This document shows positions 1-6,259 of a stretch of 38,574 nt of DNA, in pieces; position 1 is the stretch's first letter; each line of letters begins with the position of its first letter. The position numbers and the translations under genes are program-made. The stretch is from a virus. The DNA is taken from the IMG/VR virus record IMGVR_UViG_3300045107_000833, positions 1 to 38,574 of that record. One strand, given 5' to 3'. Under the pieces are notes generated by a model. It saw nothing but the letters and a program-made list of their open reading frames with translations. It did no database searches and was not told where the DNA came from.

Positions 1-49
1 CTAGCCTTCCAAGCTTGTGATGCGGGTTCGATCCCCGCTACCCGCTCCA
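1..49 (+). tRNA. tRNA-Gly(TCC), 3' part only
   Basis: This is the 3' portion of a tRNA cut by the window edge. The anticodon loop is at 6-12 with anticodon TCC at 8-10. The anticodon 3' stem is at 13-17. The T-arm has a perfect 5-bp stem (22-26 with 34-38) and a TTCGATC loop. The 3' acceptor strand is at 39-45, the discriminator T at 46, and CCA is encoded at 47-49. The 5' half (acceptor, D-arm) lies outside the window. The visible 5' anticodon strand (1-5) pairs with 13-17 except for a T-T mismatch between bases 2 and 16. That may mean bases 1-2 are already outside the region of host-phage identity. Confidence 0.88.
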
Positions 50-50
50 C
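1..50. other. Candidate phage attachment site (att core) in tRNA-Gly
   Basis: A tRNA 3' end sits at the extreme edge of the window and directly overlaps the 3' end of the integrase gene. This is the classic geometry of a prophage attachment site (attL or attP). The core limits cannot be fixed without the other end. No second copy of the tRNA 3' sequence is visible at the right edge of the window, so the partner site is outside. The inference rests on position and on the integrase neighbour. Confidence 0.6.
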
Positions 51-1641
51 CGCTAACACGCATCGGCTCAGCCGCTGGCTCGCCACGTGCGAGGCTGAGC
101 AGCGTCGCAAGGCGGCCGGTGATGGTGATCAGCCCGCCCCGCTTCTTCGACAGGTCGGGCTCGAAGACGATCTCGTCGATGAGGCTGCGGATGACTGGCG
201 CAGCCGCCTCGAGAGTCGCAGCGCTCCCGCTCAGCGCGGCCTCGAGCTGCTCGACCTGACGACGATAGTCGTCGGCGATCCGGGGGTGCAGCGCGACCAC
301 CGGCAAGGCCTCGGCGTCCCGCAGCTGGTCGGCGAGTGCATCACGCTCGGCTCGGACGCGGGTCAGCGCGGCGCGGATCTCCGGGAACTCGCCGCCGCCA
401 TCTGCGATCGCCGCGACCAGGCGCTCAACCTTCTGGCTGGCTTCGGCGAGGCGGCGCTCGATCTGGTCGCGACCCTTCTCGATGGAACGCACCTTCCGGC
501 TATGCTCGAGGTGATATTCGCGGACGTAGGTCGACACGAGATCCGGATGGAGCATCTGGTCCTTCAGGCCGCCCAGCACCCGGTTCTCCAGCTGGGCGGT
601 GCCGATCGTTCGATTGTTGCTGCAGCCCCGGCCATCCTTATGGCGGCTGCATCCCCAGATCTCGACACGCACGACGCTGATAAGGCCGCCGCAGACGCCG
701 CACCGGATAAGCCCGGACAGCAGCTTCTTCGGTCGGCGCGCGTGTTCGGGGCGATCGGCCTGGTAGTGGGCGCGTCGCGCCTGGACGGCGTCGAACAGCT
801 CACGACTGACGATCGCCAGTTCAGGAACCGACGCCGTCGCCCAGTCTGCCCGCTCGACAGGCCGGATGCGCTTTCGCCTGGTCTGAGGGTGGGTGACCTT
901 CTCGGTCCGGAAGTGGACCAGCTCGCCGGCGTAAATCCGGTTTTGCAGGATCCCGTTCAGCCGCTTGCGATCGCCGTTGATCGTCGATGCACGCCAGGCG
1001 CCACCGCGGGGACCTGGTACGCCGCGGGCGTTGAGATCTCGCGCGATCGCAAGTGGGCTGTCGCCGGCGGCGTAGCGCTCAAAGATCTCGCGCACGATTG
1101 GTGCCTGCTCGGGATCCAGTGCGCGCAGCCCGCGGACCAGCTCGCCTCGCTCGTCGAGGCGGTTGGCCTCGCGATAGCCATAGGCGAGGCCGGCGGGCGC
1201 CCTGCCCTCGCGAACCGCGCCCTTCTGTCCGCGCCGGAGCTTGGCGCCGAGTTCCTTCCGGAAGCGGGAGTCCATGAGCGCCTTGAAGGTGCCCGTTATC
1301 TCGTCGACCGCGCCATCGTTGAGCGTGAACAGTCGGACCTGGGCATAATCGAGGCGCTCCCGGATTGCATAGAAGTCGCCTTGGTGACGCGCGATGCGGT
1401 CCGTCGACTCGGCGAGCAGCTGTTCGACGCCTCCGGCATCGATGCGCGCGAGCAGCGCGTTCAAGCCGGGGCGCTGGCCCTCGTCGATCCCGGCAGCGCC
1501 GCTGATGGCATAGTCAGTGAAGACGTCGACGACAGTCCAGCCCTCGCGTGCGCAGCGCTCCCGGCAGACCGCGATCTGATCTTCGATCGAGCGGCTATTC
1601 TGAAGGGCGGAGCTGAACCGTGCGTATATGACGGTGCGCAT
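1..1641 (-). CDS. int: Large serine recombinase (phage integrase)
   Basis: A 546-aa site-specific DNA integrase of the large serine recombinase family. The resolvase-type catalytic domain occupies about residues 1-140, with YARFS placing the nucleophile at Ser10. A recombinase domain follows (about 150-290). A zinc ribbon has Cys314, Cys317, Cys331 and Cys340. A coiled-coil helical stretch covers about 380-450. It should catalyse attP x attB integration and, with a directionality factor, excision. Met at 1641 is chosen because MRTVIYAR is the normal N-terminus of the family; an in-frame start at 1701 adds 20 unlikely residues. It is the last gene of the leftward operon and its start lies inside the 49-aa gene at 1595-1744. 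The last 15 residues, ending GSGDRTRITSLEG and the stop, are translated from the antisense strand of the tRNA-Gly. The C-terminal tail may therefore change on recombination. Confidence 0.95.
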   Translation of the reverse strand: MRTVIYARFSSALQNSRSIEDQIAVCRERCAREGWTVVDVFTDYAISGAAGIDEGQRPGLNALLARIDAGGVEQLLAESTDRIARHQGDFYAIRERLDYAQVRLFTLNDGAVDEITGTFKALMDSRFRKELGAKLRRGQKGAVREGRAPAGLAYGYREANRLDERGELVRGLRALDPEQAPIVREIFERYAAGDSPLAIARDLNARGVPGPRGGAWRASTINGDRKRLNGILQNRIYAGELVHFRTEKVTHPQTRRKRIRPVERADWATASVPELAIVSRELFDAVQARRAHYQADRPEHARRPKKLLSGLIRCGVCGGLISVVRVEIWGCSRHKDGRGCSNNRTIGTAQLENRVLGGLKDQMLHPDLVSTYVREYHLEHSRKVRSIEKGRDQIERRLAEASQKVERLVAAIADGGGEFPEIRAALTRVRAERDALADQLRDAEALPVVALHPRIADDYRRQVEQLEAALSGSAATLEAAAPVIRSLIDEIVFEPDLSKKRGGLITITGRLATLLSLARGEPAAEPMRVSGGAGSGDRTRITSLEG

Positions 1642-1744
1642 CGAATCGGGCCTGTCGGTTGGTATGAGCGGCAAGGTCGCGCGCGACCGCGCCCCGGGCA
1701 AGCGCCTTCGCGAGCTCGACCAGCTCGGGCGGCGGCGCGTTCAC
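1595..1744 (-). CDS. Small protein (49 aa) overlapping the integrase start
   Basis: A GTG-started frame reading VNAPPPELVELAKALARG at its N-terminus. GTG at 1744-1742 overlaps the TGA of the upstream gene (1743-1741) by 4 nt, the same coupling seen between most genes of this operon. It fills the otherwise unexplained 96 bases between the 151-aa gene and the integrase start, and its 3' end runs 47 nt into the integrase gene in another frame. The peptide is a charged amphipathic helix (ELVELAKALARGAVARD) followed by a basic tail. Short helical proteins of this look are often found just before recombinase genes in alphaproteobacterial elements; that is recalled, not searched. A role as recombination directionality factor is possible but unproven. 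Confidence 0.6.
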   Translation of the reverse strand: MNAPPPELVELAKALARGAVARDLAAHTNRQARFDAHRHIRTVQLRPSE

Positions 1745-2196
1745 GCGGCCCGCGCCTCCGGCGCGCGGCGGCTTCGTGCATCCGCTCGTAGTTGGTCTGT
1801 CGTTCGGTTCAGGAAGGCGATGCCGAGCGGATGATGCTCCCACCAGAGAAGCGTCTCGACCATCTCGGCGTAGACCTCGAGGTCGGCCGCCTCCTCCGGG
1901 TTGCGTGCTGCGGAGATCCGCGCGCGCGAACGCTGGGCAGCCTCGATCAAGGTATTGATGCGCTCCGGCTGGGTCGCGTCGGCCGCCGTGATCGTCGCCT
2001 TCTCGCGAGACCAGGCGCGGTCCCAATCTGCGGCGATCGCGCGGGCGATCCGAAGATTTGTCTCCGCGACTGCGGCCTCGATCTTCCTCGCCTCGATCAG
2101 GGCTGGATACCGGCGCTCGCGCTTGGCCAGCAGGTGACGGGCGACGGTGGCGAGTGCCTCGGTCGCATAGCGCCAGCGGGGCGGGTGCATTGTCAT
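1741..2196 (-). CDS. Hypothetical protein, helical (151 aa)
   Basis: I do not recognise a family. The protein is strongly helical and charged (many Arg, Glu and Ala), with a central stretch of about residues 35-100 that looks coiled-coil forming, and a basic C-terminal tail. Start ATG at 2196 overlaps the upstream stop as ATGA; a second ATG two codons later is possible. Its stop overlaps the GTG of the 49-aa gene. Context in the lysogeny/integration operon suggests a regulatory or accessory role, but nothing in the sequence shows one. Confidence 0.7.
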   Translation of the reverse strand: MTMHPPRWRYATEALATVARHLLAKRERRYPALIEARKIEAAVAETNLRIARAIAADWDRAWSREKATITAADATQPERINTLIEAAQRSRARISAARNPEEAADLEVYAEMVETLLWWEHHPLGIAFLNRTTDQLRADARSRRAPEARAA

Positions 2197-2453
2197 CCCG
2201 CCCAGCCTTCAAGGAACTTCGCGCAAGCGCCCAGCAGCTGGCCCCGATCGCCGTCAGGATCCGGGATCCCAAGATCCTGCTGCAGTTCGAGGGTTATTTT
2301 GAGCGCGTCCGCAATCTTCTCGATCGCGTCGTCCTGAAGGCCGCCATTGAGCTCCGGGCCGTCGACCGCGAAACTCAGAAGTGCCTCGGCCCCACAGGTG
2401 GCTTGATGCGCGGCGATCGTTGCCATGCGTTGATGCTGCAGGAGACCGATCAT
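2193..2453 (-). CDS. Hypothetical protein (86 aa)
   Basis: Start ATG at 2453 is preferred because it overlaps the upstream TGA by 4 nt (ATGA). An in-frame ATG 12 codons earlier would run deep into the preceding gene. The product is acidic in its middle (about residues 30-65), predicted helical, and has no cysteine pairs, signal or membrane segment. No family recognised. Translational coupling on both sides supports a real gene of the leftward operon. Confidence 0.68.
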   Translation of the reverse strand: MIGLLQHQRMATIAAHQATCGAEALLSFAVDGPELNGGLQDDAIEKIADALKITLELQQDLGIPDPDGDRGQLLGACAKFLEGWAG

Positions 2454-3007
2454 GCCGCACCACGCAGTGCGTCTGTGACGAACTGCCAAAGTCGGTCGGC
2501 AGACAACTGGAACCGGTTGAAGCCCTGATCGAAGATATGACCGTGGGTTATCAGAGAGCAGGCGTGGACGGTGCCTTCTTCCACCTTGGTCATCAGCGTC
2601 ACGACGACGCCGCTGTTCGGCGTCTCATGAAACTGCAGCTTGGGCATGAAGTATCGAGACCCTGCCTCGATTTTCTCCTCGTGAAGACAAGCGACGCTGG
2701 CACGCCCGGCGACATATGAAAGTCGTCCGCCCGTGTCGCCCCGGCGGCCGTCGTGAGAGATGATGTCGTGCGTTCCCTCGTCATCACGTTCAGCGATCCA
2801 GACGCGGTTGATCTGGGTGCCGACAAGCACAAGGCTTTCGAAGCTGAAGCGGTGATTGTGTATGGCCGAGTGCTCATAGCATGAGCGCCTCGGGAGTTCG
2901 GGGTGCCAGACATGCAGCCGCTGATTTGCAGGCAGCTTCACTTGGATGAAACCCAATCCGTGAAGGCTGATCTGCTCGACGGTGGGTGTGAAATCCTTGG
3001 CGATCAT
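2450..3007 (-). CDS. Cupin-like (double-stranded beta-helix) protein
   Basis: A 185-aa soluble, beta-rich protein. It has a histidine cluster HSAIHNHRFSFES at about residues 47-59 and a second motif FHETPNSG at about 127-134. Together these resemble the two metal-binding motifs of cupins, as in cysteine-dioxygenase-type enzymes (His-x-His, then Glu/His). The fold call is inferred from motif pattern alone, and the substrate is unknown. Start ATG at 3007 shares one base with the upstream stop (TGATG). A longer in-frame extension to 3226 was rejected because its composition is that of a shadow frame and it overlaps the next gene. It lies in the repressor-controlled leftward operon, where a cupin is unexpected, so it could be a lysogenic-conversion cargo gene. 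Confidence 0.6.
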   Translation of the reverse strand: MIAKDFTPTVEQISLHGLGFIQVKLPANQRLHVWHPELPRRSCYEHSAIHNHRFSFESLVLVGTQINRVWIAERDDEGTHDIISHDGRRGDTGGRLSYVAGRASVACLHEEKIEAGSRYFMPKLQFHETPNSGVVVTLMTKVEEGTVHACSLITHGHIFDQGFNRFQLSADRLWQFVTDALRGAA

Positions 3008-3207
3008 CAGAGCAGCTCCCGGATCTGATCGGCGGGGATGGAAAACACGCGCTCGACCTCTGCCCGGAAAGCGGCGCGGCAGAGCAGCCACGCTTTCTCG
3101 AGCTGATCGAAGTTGGGCGCATCGACTGATGCGGCGTTCAGCTGGTCGGCCGTCTCCTGGGCCGCGACGCCGAGCGCGCGCAGGTTGGCAGGGAAGGGCG
3201 CGTTCAT
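3007..3207 (-). CDS. Hypothetical protein (66 aa)
   Basis: A short helical protein beginning MNAPFPANLRALG, with no recognised domain, signal peptide or metal motif. Its ATG overlaps the preceding gene's stop by 4 nt (ATGA), and its stop shares a base with the cupin-like gene's start. The tight coupling is the main evidence for it being real. Confidence 0.65.
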   Translation of the reverse strand: MNAPFPANLRALGVAAQETADQLNAASVDAPNFDQLEKAWLLCRAAFRAEVERVFSIPADQIRELL

Positions 3208-3389
3208 GAGCCGGCTGCCGGCGCATAGATCGCGATCAGCACCGCCGCGATCGCGAGCGCGATCATCAAGCCATAGAGAATAGCTCGAAGGTCGCGGCTG
3301 AAGGCGTGCTCAGCGGCAATGCGGCACTCGCGGCATGAGCACCAGTTGGCGTGAATGGGCGGAACGGCCGCCGGATCGGTGTAGCGCAT
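3204..3389 (-). CDS. Small single-pass membrane protein with a Cys motif (61 aa)
   Basis: First gene of the leftward operon. The N-terminal half carries a compact Cys motif, WCSCREC at about residues 17-23, which could bind a metal or form disulphides. The C-terminal half is one hydrophobic segment (about 38-56, ILYGLMIALAIAAVLIAIYA). A purine-rich ribosome-binding site (GGGAGGG on the minus strand) stands just before the ATG. The gene is downstream of the operator-bearing promoter at 3417-3445. Function unknown; membrane location is inferred from the hydrophobic helix. Confidence 0.65.
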   Translation of the reverse strand: MRYTDPAAVPPIHANWCSCRECRIAAEHAFSRDLRAILYGLMIALAIAAVLIAIYAPAAGS

Positions 3390-3416
3390 GAAGCCCTCCC
3401 GTGTTGGACGAGAGGG

Positions 3417-3445
3417 ACATAATGTTTGCTTGTGCTAACAGTCAA
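3417..3445 (-). promoter_or_regulatory. Leftward promoter (PL-like)
   Basis: On the minus strand TTGACT (3445-3440) and TTATGT (3422-3417) are separated by exactly 17 nt, a good sigma-70-type match. The 17-nt spacer is almost exactly the 18-bp operator at 3423-3440, so repressor binding would block polymerase directly. The promoter lies 27 nt upstream of the start codon at 3389 and would drive the integrase operon. Confidence 0.65.
3423..3440. promoter_or_regulatory. Operator OL1
   Basis: TGTTTGC-TTGT-GCTAACA: two 7-bp half-sites in inverted orientation around a 4-bp spacer, with one mismatch. It matches the consensus TGTTnGC-N4-GCnAACA shared with the other sites in this immunity region. 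It lies inside the leftward promoter spacer. Confidence 0.7.
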
Positions 3446-3451
3446 GTCACA

Positions 3452-3469
3452 TGTTAGCGGCTACGAACA
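3452..3469. promoter_or_regulatory. Operator OL2
   Basis: TGTTAGC-GGCT-ACGAACA: the same 7+4+7 architecture as OL1. Its centre is 29 bp from the centre of OL1, so it lies upstream of the -35 box of the leftward promoter. It ends on the base directly before the repressor's stop codon. Confidence 0.6.
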
Positions 3470-4210
3470 TCAGAAGATCGCAATCTCCCGCCACGGAATG
3501 ACGCGATCTATCCGGGCCACCGACTTCGCTTCGAGCTTGAATGTAACCGGTGGGTTGAACTGCTCGAGTTCGATGAACGCTGCGGTCCGCTTCACCAGCC
3601 GCTTGAGCAGGACCGAGAAGACGCGTTCGCCCTCTTCGCCTTCCGGCTTTCGAAGATAGACCACGACGTCGTCGCCGATCCGCGGGGTGGCTTTGGGGTC
3701 GATATAGGTGGGATCGCCCGGCTCATACCGAGGCGACATGGAAGCGCCGACAACGCTCAGCGCGTAGAGATGCGGTCGGTTCTTAAGCGAGACCGGGCGT
3801 CTGAGATGGTCCACCACTTCGTCCAGGTGAAGGTCTGTCACCTCGGCAAACTGCGGTACGCCGTCGTCACTCACTTCGAAATCAGCTCCCAAGGCGGTGC
3901 CTAGCATCGGGATGTCACGCCGCTCCTCGTCGTCTCGAAGAAACGGCAACTTCTGAAGCGCGCGCTCCTCTTCGACCGAATCGCGGTCCGTCGCCGGCGA
4001 CTGCATCGCGGCGAACTCGTCAGGCGTTAGCCCAGCAATGGTTAAGAGCTTCTCGACCGTCTGCCAGTTCGCGTTCCCGCGCTTCTTGAGCGTCGTGAAG
4101 AAGCTGCGGTTCACGCCGGCCTCGGTCAGCCAGCGGTTGGGCGTCATGCCGACCGGCTTAGCGGCCATCAGCTTGCGGTAGAGCAGAGGCTCTTCGTCTG
4201 GGGTCCCCAT
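3470..4210 (-). CDS. S24-family phage repressor (CI/LexA-like)
   Basis: A 246-aa transcriptional repressor. The N-terminal helix-turn-helix covers about residues 10-60 (PNRWLTEAGVNRSFFTTLKK), followed by a linker and a C-terminal S24 peptidase/dimerisation domain. The domain has the GASM motif with Ser157 and Lys203 in SVLLKR as the likely Ser-Lys dyad. It should bind the TGTTnGC-N4-GCnAACA operators flanking its gene and hold lysogeny; the S24 domain suggests RecA-stimulated inactivation. The expected cleavage region reads TALGAD (105-110) rather than the usual Ala-Gly. The start is uncertain. ATG 4210 leaves a short lead-in to the HTH and keeps the operators at 4213-4238 outside the gene; ATG 4258 (16 residues more) is also in frame. 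Neither has a clear Shine-Dalgarno. Confidence 0.88.
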   Translation of the reverse strand: MGTPDEEPLLYRKLMAAKPVGMTPNRWLTEAGVNRSFFTTLKKRGNANWQTVEKLLTIAGLTPDEFAAMQSPATDRDSVEEERALQKLPFLRDDEERRDIPMLGTALGADFEVSDDGVPQFAEVTDLHLDEVVDHLRRPVSLKNRPHLYALSVVGASMSPRYEPGDPTYIDPKATPRIGDDVVVYLRKPEGEEGERVFSVLLKRLVKRTAAFIELEQFNPPVTFKLEAKSVARIDRVIPWREIAIF

Positions 4211-4212
4211 CG

Positions 4213-4238
4213 TGTTCGCGTTTTCGCACAAGCGAACA
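4213..4238. promoter_or_regulatory. Overlapping operator pair near the repressor start
   Basis: TGTTCGC (4213-4219) and GCGAACA (4232-4238) form perfect inverted half-sites. Two 7+4+7 readings overlap here. The one at 4221-4238 (TTTTCGC-ACAA-GCGAACA) is the better; 4213-4230 (TGTTCGC-GTTT-TCGCACA) is weaker. The position immediately upstream of ATG 4210 suggests repressor autoregulation. Confidence 0.55.
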
Positions 4239-4273
4239 CTGGCGTCATTTTCATCCATCGCTAACAAAGAGGC

Positions 4274-4302
4274 TTGATCCGTATGTTTGCGGACGCTAAC
4301 AC
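4274..4302 (+). promoter_or_regulatory. Rightward promoter (PR-like)
   Basis: TTGATC (4274-4279) and TAACAC (4297-4302) are spaced by 17 nt. As at the leftward promoter, an operator (4284-4301) lies between and over the boxes. The -10 is a poor match, so this is less certain. Transcription would begin about 4308-4310, only a few bases before ATG 4313, implying a leaderless or near-leaderless message. Confidence 0.45.
4284..4301. promoter_or_regulatory. Operator OR
   Basis: TGTTTGC-GGAC-GCTAACA: identical half-sites to OL1 with a different 4-bp spacer. It lies between the divergent repressor and Cro-like starts and overlaps the candidate rightward promoter. An isolated half-site GCTAACA also occurs at 4260-4266. 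Confidence 0.7.
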
Positions 4303-4312
4303 TTGCTTCGCA

Positions 4313-4591
4313 ATGATCGCCGAAACCGAACTGATCGCGCGCATTGACGCCTTTCTCGCCGAGACTGGCATGGCGCACACCCGCTTTGGCCGGGAGGCCG
4401 CCAGCGAGCCCGCCTTTGTCACCAGGCTGCGGGGTGGCATGTCCCCCACGCTCGGCCGAGTGAATCGCGTCATCGCGTTCATGGAGCAGTACCGTGCAGA
4501 GCGAGCTCGCGATCATGACGGCGGCGATACGACCGGCGGGGCGGCCATGTCGCCCGATAGCTCGGTCGAGCATATCGGAGCAGCAGCGTGA
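4313..4591 (+). CDS. Cro-like helix-turn-helix regulator (92 aa)
   Basis: First rightward gene, divergent from the repressor. Residues about 5-50 (IARIDAFLAETGMAHTRFGR and onward, then LRGGMSPTLGRVNRV) form a small HTH-like domain. The C-terminal 35 residues are low complexity. ATG 4313 is chosen because the candidate promoter and operator occupy 4274-4302; upstream ATGs at 4274 and 4283 would put the operator inside the gene. The place in the immunity region suggests a Cro or antirepressor role, which is inference. Confidence 0.65.
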   Translation: MIAETELIARIDAFLAETGMAHTRFGREAASEPAFVTRLRGGMSPTLGRVNRVIAFMEQYRAERARDHDGGDTTGGAAMSPDSSVEHIGAAA

Positions 4592-5091
4592 CAACCGCAC
4601 GCGATCGGCGCCTGCCGCCCGAGCAGCTTGATCTGAAGATCGCGACGGCCGCGGCGATGAAGGCTGCAGGCGGACAGGTCTACCTGACCGAGATCACGCG
4701 CCGCGCGCAGTCGAGCTTCTCCGACTGGGGTTCGAAGAACACGGGCACATTCGCGCCCATCGATATCGTCGCGTTGATCGAAGAACACGGCCACGGTGCG
4801 CCTGGCTGGCCGCACGTCACGCGGGCGCTCGCGCGCCGGCAGGGCTTCGATCTTTTTCAGCTGCCGCCCGTCGAGGCGCTGGACACCGAATGGGGCCAGC
4901 AGCTCGCGACGCTGGCGAAAGAGGCGGGCGAAGTCATGGCGCGGCTGGGCGCCGCCCTGTCCGACGATCAGGACGTCGATCGCGTTGAAGCCATGGGCGT
5001 CGTGCCGGATGCGCGCGAGCTGGTGACGGTCGCAGTCGCCCTGCTCGCCGCTGTGGAGACCCGCGCCGGCGTCCGCAGCGACACGAGCTGA
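4588..5091 (+). CDS. Early protein of unknown function (167 aa)
   Basis: Starts at GTG 4588, overlapping the upstream TGA (GTGA). The N-terminal part (about residues 12-50, LDLKIATAAAMKAAGGQVYL...) looks like a helical, possibly DNA-binding fold, and the rest is alpha-rich. Its place directly after the Cro-like gene is that of a CII-type regulator in lambdoid phages. I cannot confirm that family from the sequence. Confidence 0.65.
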   Translation: MTTARDRRLPPEQLDLKIATAAAMKAAGGQVYLTEITRRAQSSFSDWGSKNTGTFAPIDIVALIEEHGHGAPGWPHVTRALARRQGFDLFQLPPVEALDTEWGQQLATLAKEAGEVMARLGAALSDDQDVDRVEAMGVVPDARELVTVAVALLAAVETRAGVRSDTS

Positions 5092-5103
5092 CCGGCAACC
5101 GCT

Positions 5104-5119
5104 GCGGTCGGGGGACCGC
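5104..5119. other. Small hairpin between early genes
   Basis: GCGGTC and GACCGC form a 6-bp stem around a GGGG loop, 12 nt after the upstream stop. No T-tract follows, so it is not a convincing intrinsic terminator. The following gene has its own strong GGAGGG ribosome-binding site. Confidence 0.3.
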
Positions 5120-5149
5120 GTGTGAGGCGTAGCGAGAGCGGAGGGATAT

Positions 5150-5689
5150 ATGGTTTTCGACGGTGCATTTCACCTGCCGAGCTGGTGCGTGGGCCAAGGC
5201 CCGGAGCATCTGATCCGGCATTGTCAGCTTGAAATCGGGCGGTCCGGAGAGCCCAGCGTGGCGGTGGTCGCGCTGGCCAACTGGATTGTCGAGGATCCGG
5301 AGCGGGCCGCGCGCGAAGCGCAGCGGACCAGTTCACCGCTCTCGATGGGCGGCGTCATAACCCGGTTGCTCGCCGGCGAGATCGAGCCCAGCGAGCAGCT
5401 GGCCGAGAGTCTTGCCCGGATGACAGCGGGCGCGGTCAAGCACGACGAGTTCGTCCGCGCCGCTCTCGGCGTCGCGATCGAGGCGGTGCAGGTTCCCGAG
5501 CCGCCGGCACCGGCCAAGACTATGGATGGCGTGCTTGGCGAGACGCCACCGGGTCCGCTCTTCCGCGCAGGCAAGGCGCACGACGGTGCGATCGAGGTTC
5601 GTGGGCTCGGCCTCACCTTTCGTCTCGGCCGCTCGGGAGCGTTCGCGCTGCGCGAGCAGCTCGGCCAGGCACTGGGCGTGGGGGCGTAG
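5150..5689 (+). CDS. Early hypothetical protein (179 aa)
   Basis: No family recognised. Mixed alpha/beta composition with an alpha-rich middle (about 40-110) and a proline-rich hinge (about 113-122) before a beta-rich C-terminus (EVRGLGLTFRLGRSGAF). Preceded by GGAGGG at good spacing from ATG 5150, one of the clearest Shine-Dalgarno sites in the window. The next gene starts on the base after its stop. Confidence 0.7.
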   Translation: MVFDGAFHLPSWCVGQGPEHLIRHCQLEIGRSGEPSVAVVALANWIVEDPERAAREAQRTSSPLSMGGVITRLLAGEIEPSEQLAESLARMTAGAVKHDEFVRAALGVAIEAVQVPEPPAPAKTMDGVLGETPPGPLFRAGKAHDGAIEVRGLGLTFRLGRSGAFALREQLGQALGVGA

Positions 5690-6259
5690 ATGCTGAGCGC
5701 CCTGCCCGCGCCCGTCGCCGAGGCTCCGATCGCCGCGCCCACCCTGCTCGGGCCCGAGCGGGGCATGTTCGTCGCCGCCCCTGCCGCACTCATCCGCTGG
5801 GCTCAGCGCGCCCTTGCCGGTGAGACCTGCACGTATGCGCGCGCTTCGCGACTGCCGCGCCTGGATGCGTGTGCGGCGGCGGCGCGCATGCTGTCGGATG
5901 GCGGTTCATTGCAGCTCTGGCAGGTGCGTAGCGCGCTTCCCGGCTTGTTCGACTATCGGGCACGGCGAACTATGCGGCCGTTGGTGACGGCCGCTCGGCC
6001 CGTCGAGCTTCCGCGACAGCTTCGGCTGGTGCTCGCGATCCTCGCAGATGCAGCTGCAGACGGGCAGCCCTGCCCGACCAATTCCGAAATCGCGCTCCAA
6101 GCGGGCCTGGGCTACCCGCAGCGTGCGGCAGCTTGCGTGGCTCAGCTCCGAAACATGGGACTGATCACGGTCGAGACTATGCCGCTCCCGATCGGGCGTC
6201 GCGTGACGATCGCGGAGACGGGCGCGACCACCTCCGCCAAGGCGAGCATCTTCCTGTGA
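5690..6259 (+). CDS. Winged-helix-like DNA-binding protein (189 aa)
   Basis: The C-terminal half (about residues 110-175) reads as a MarR/GntR-like winged helix: LVLAILADAAADGQPCPTNS, then a recognition-helix-like stretch ending LRNMGLITVE, then the beta wing PIGRRVTI. The N-terminal 100 residues are alanine-rich and unassigned. The ATG directly abuts the preceding stop. Its position before the replication/modification genes fits an early regulator or replication accessory protein; both are guesses. Confidence 0.65.
   Translation: MLSALPAPVAEAPIAAPTLLGPERGMFVAAPAALIRWAQRALAGETCTYARASRLPRLDACAAAARMLSDGGSLQLWQVRSALPGLFDYRARRTMRPLVTAARPVELPRQLRLVLAILADAAADGQPCPTNSEIALQAGLGYPQRAAACVAQLRNMGLITVETMPLPIGRRVTIAETGATTSAKASIFL

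Noticed and set aside
1642-1701. 20-residue longer integrase start
   Set aside because: The family begins at the MRTVIYAR strand, and the extension overlaps the small coupled gene at 1595-1744 in a different frame.
286-1791. Long open frame on the plus strand opposite the integrase (501 codons)
   Set aside because: It is antisense to a clearly recognisable serine recombinase, runs through its conserved motifs and has no recognisable domain. High GC makes long antisense frames common.
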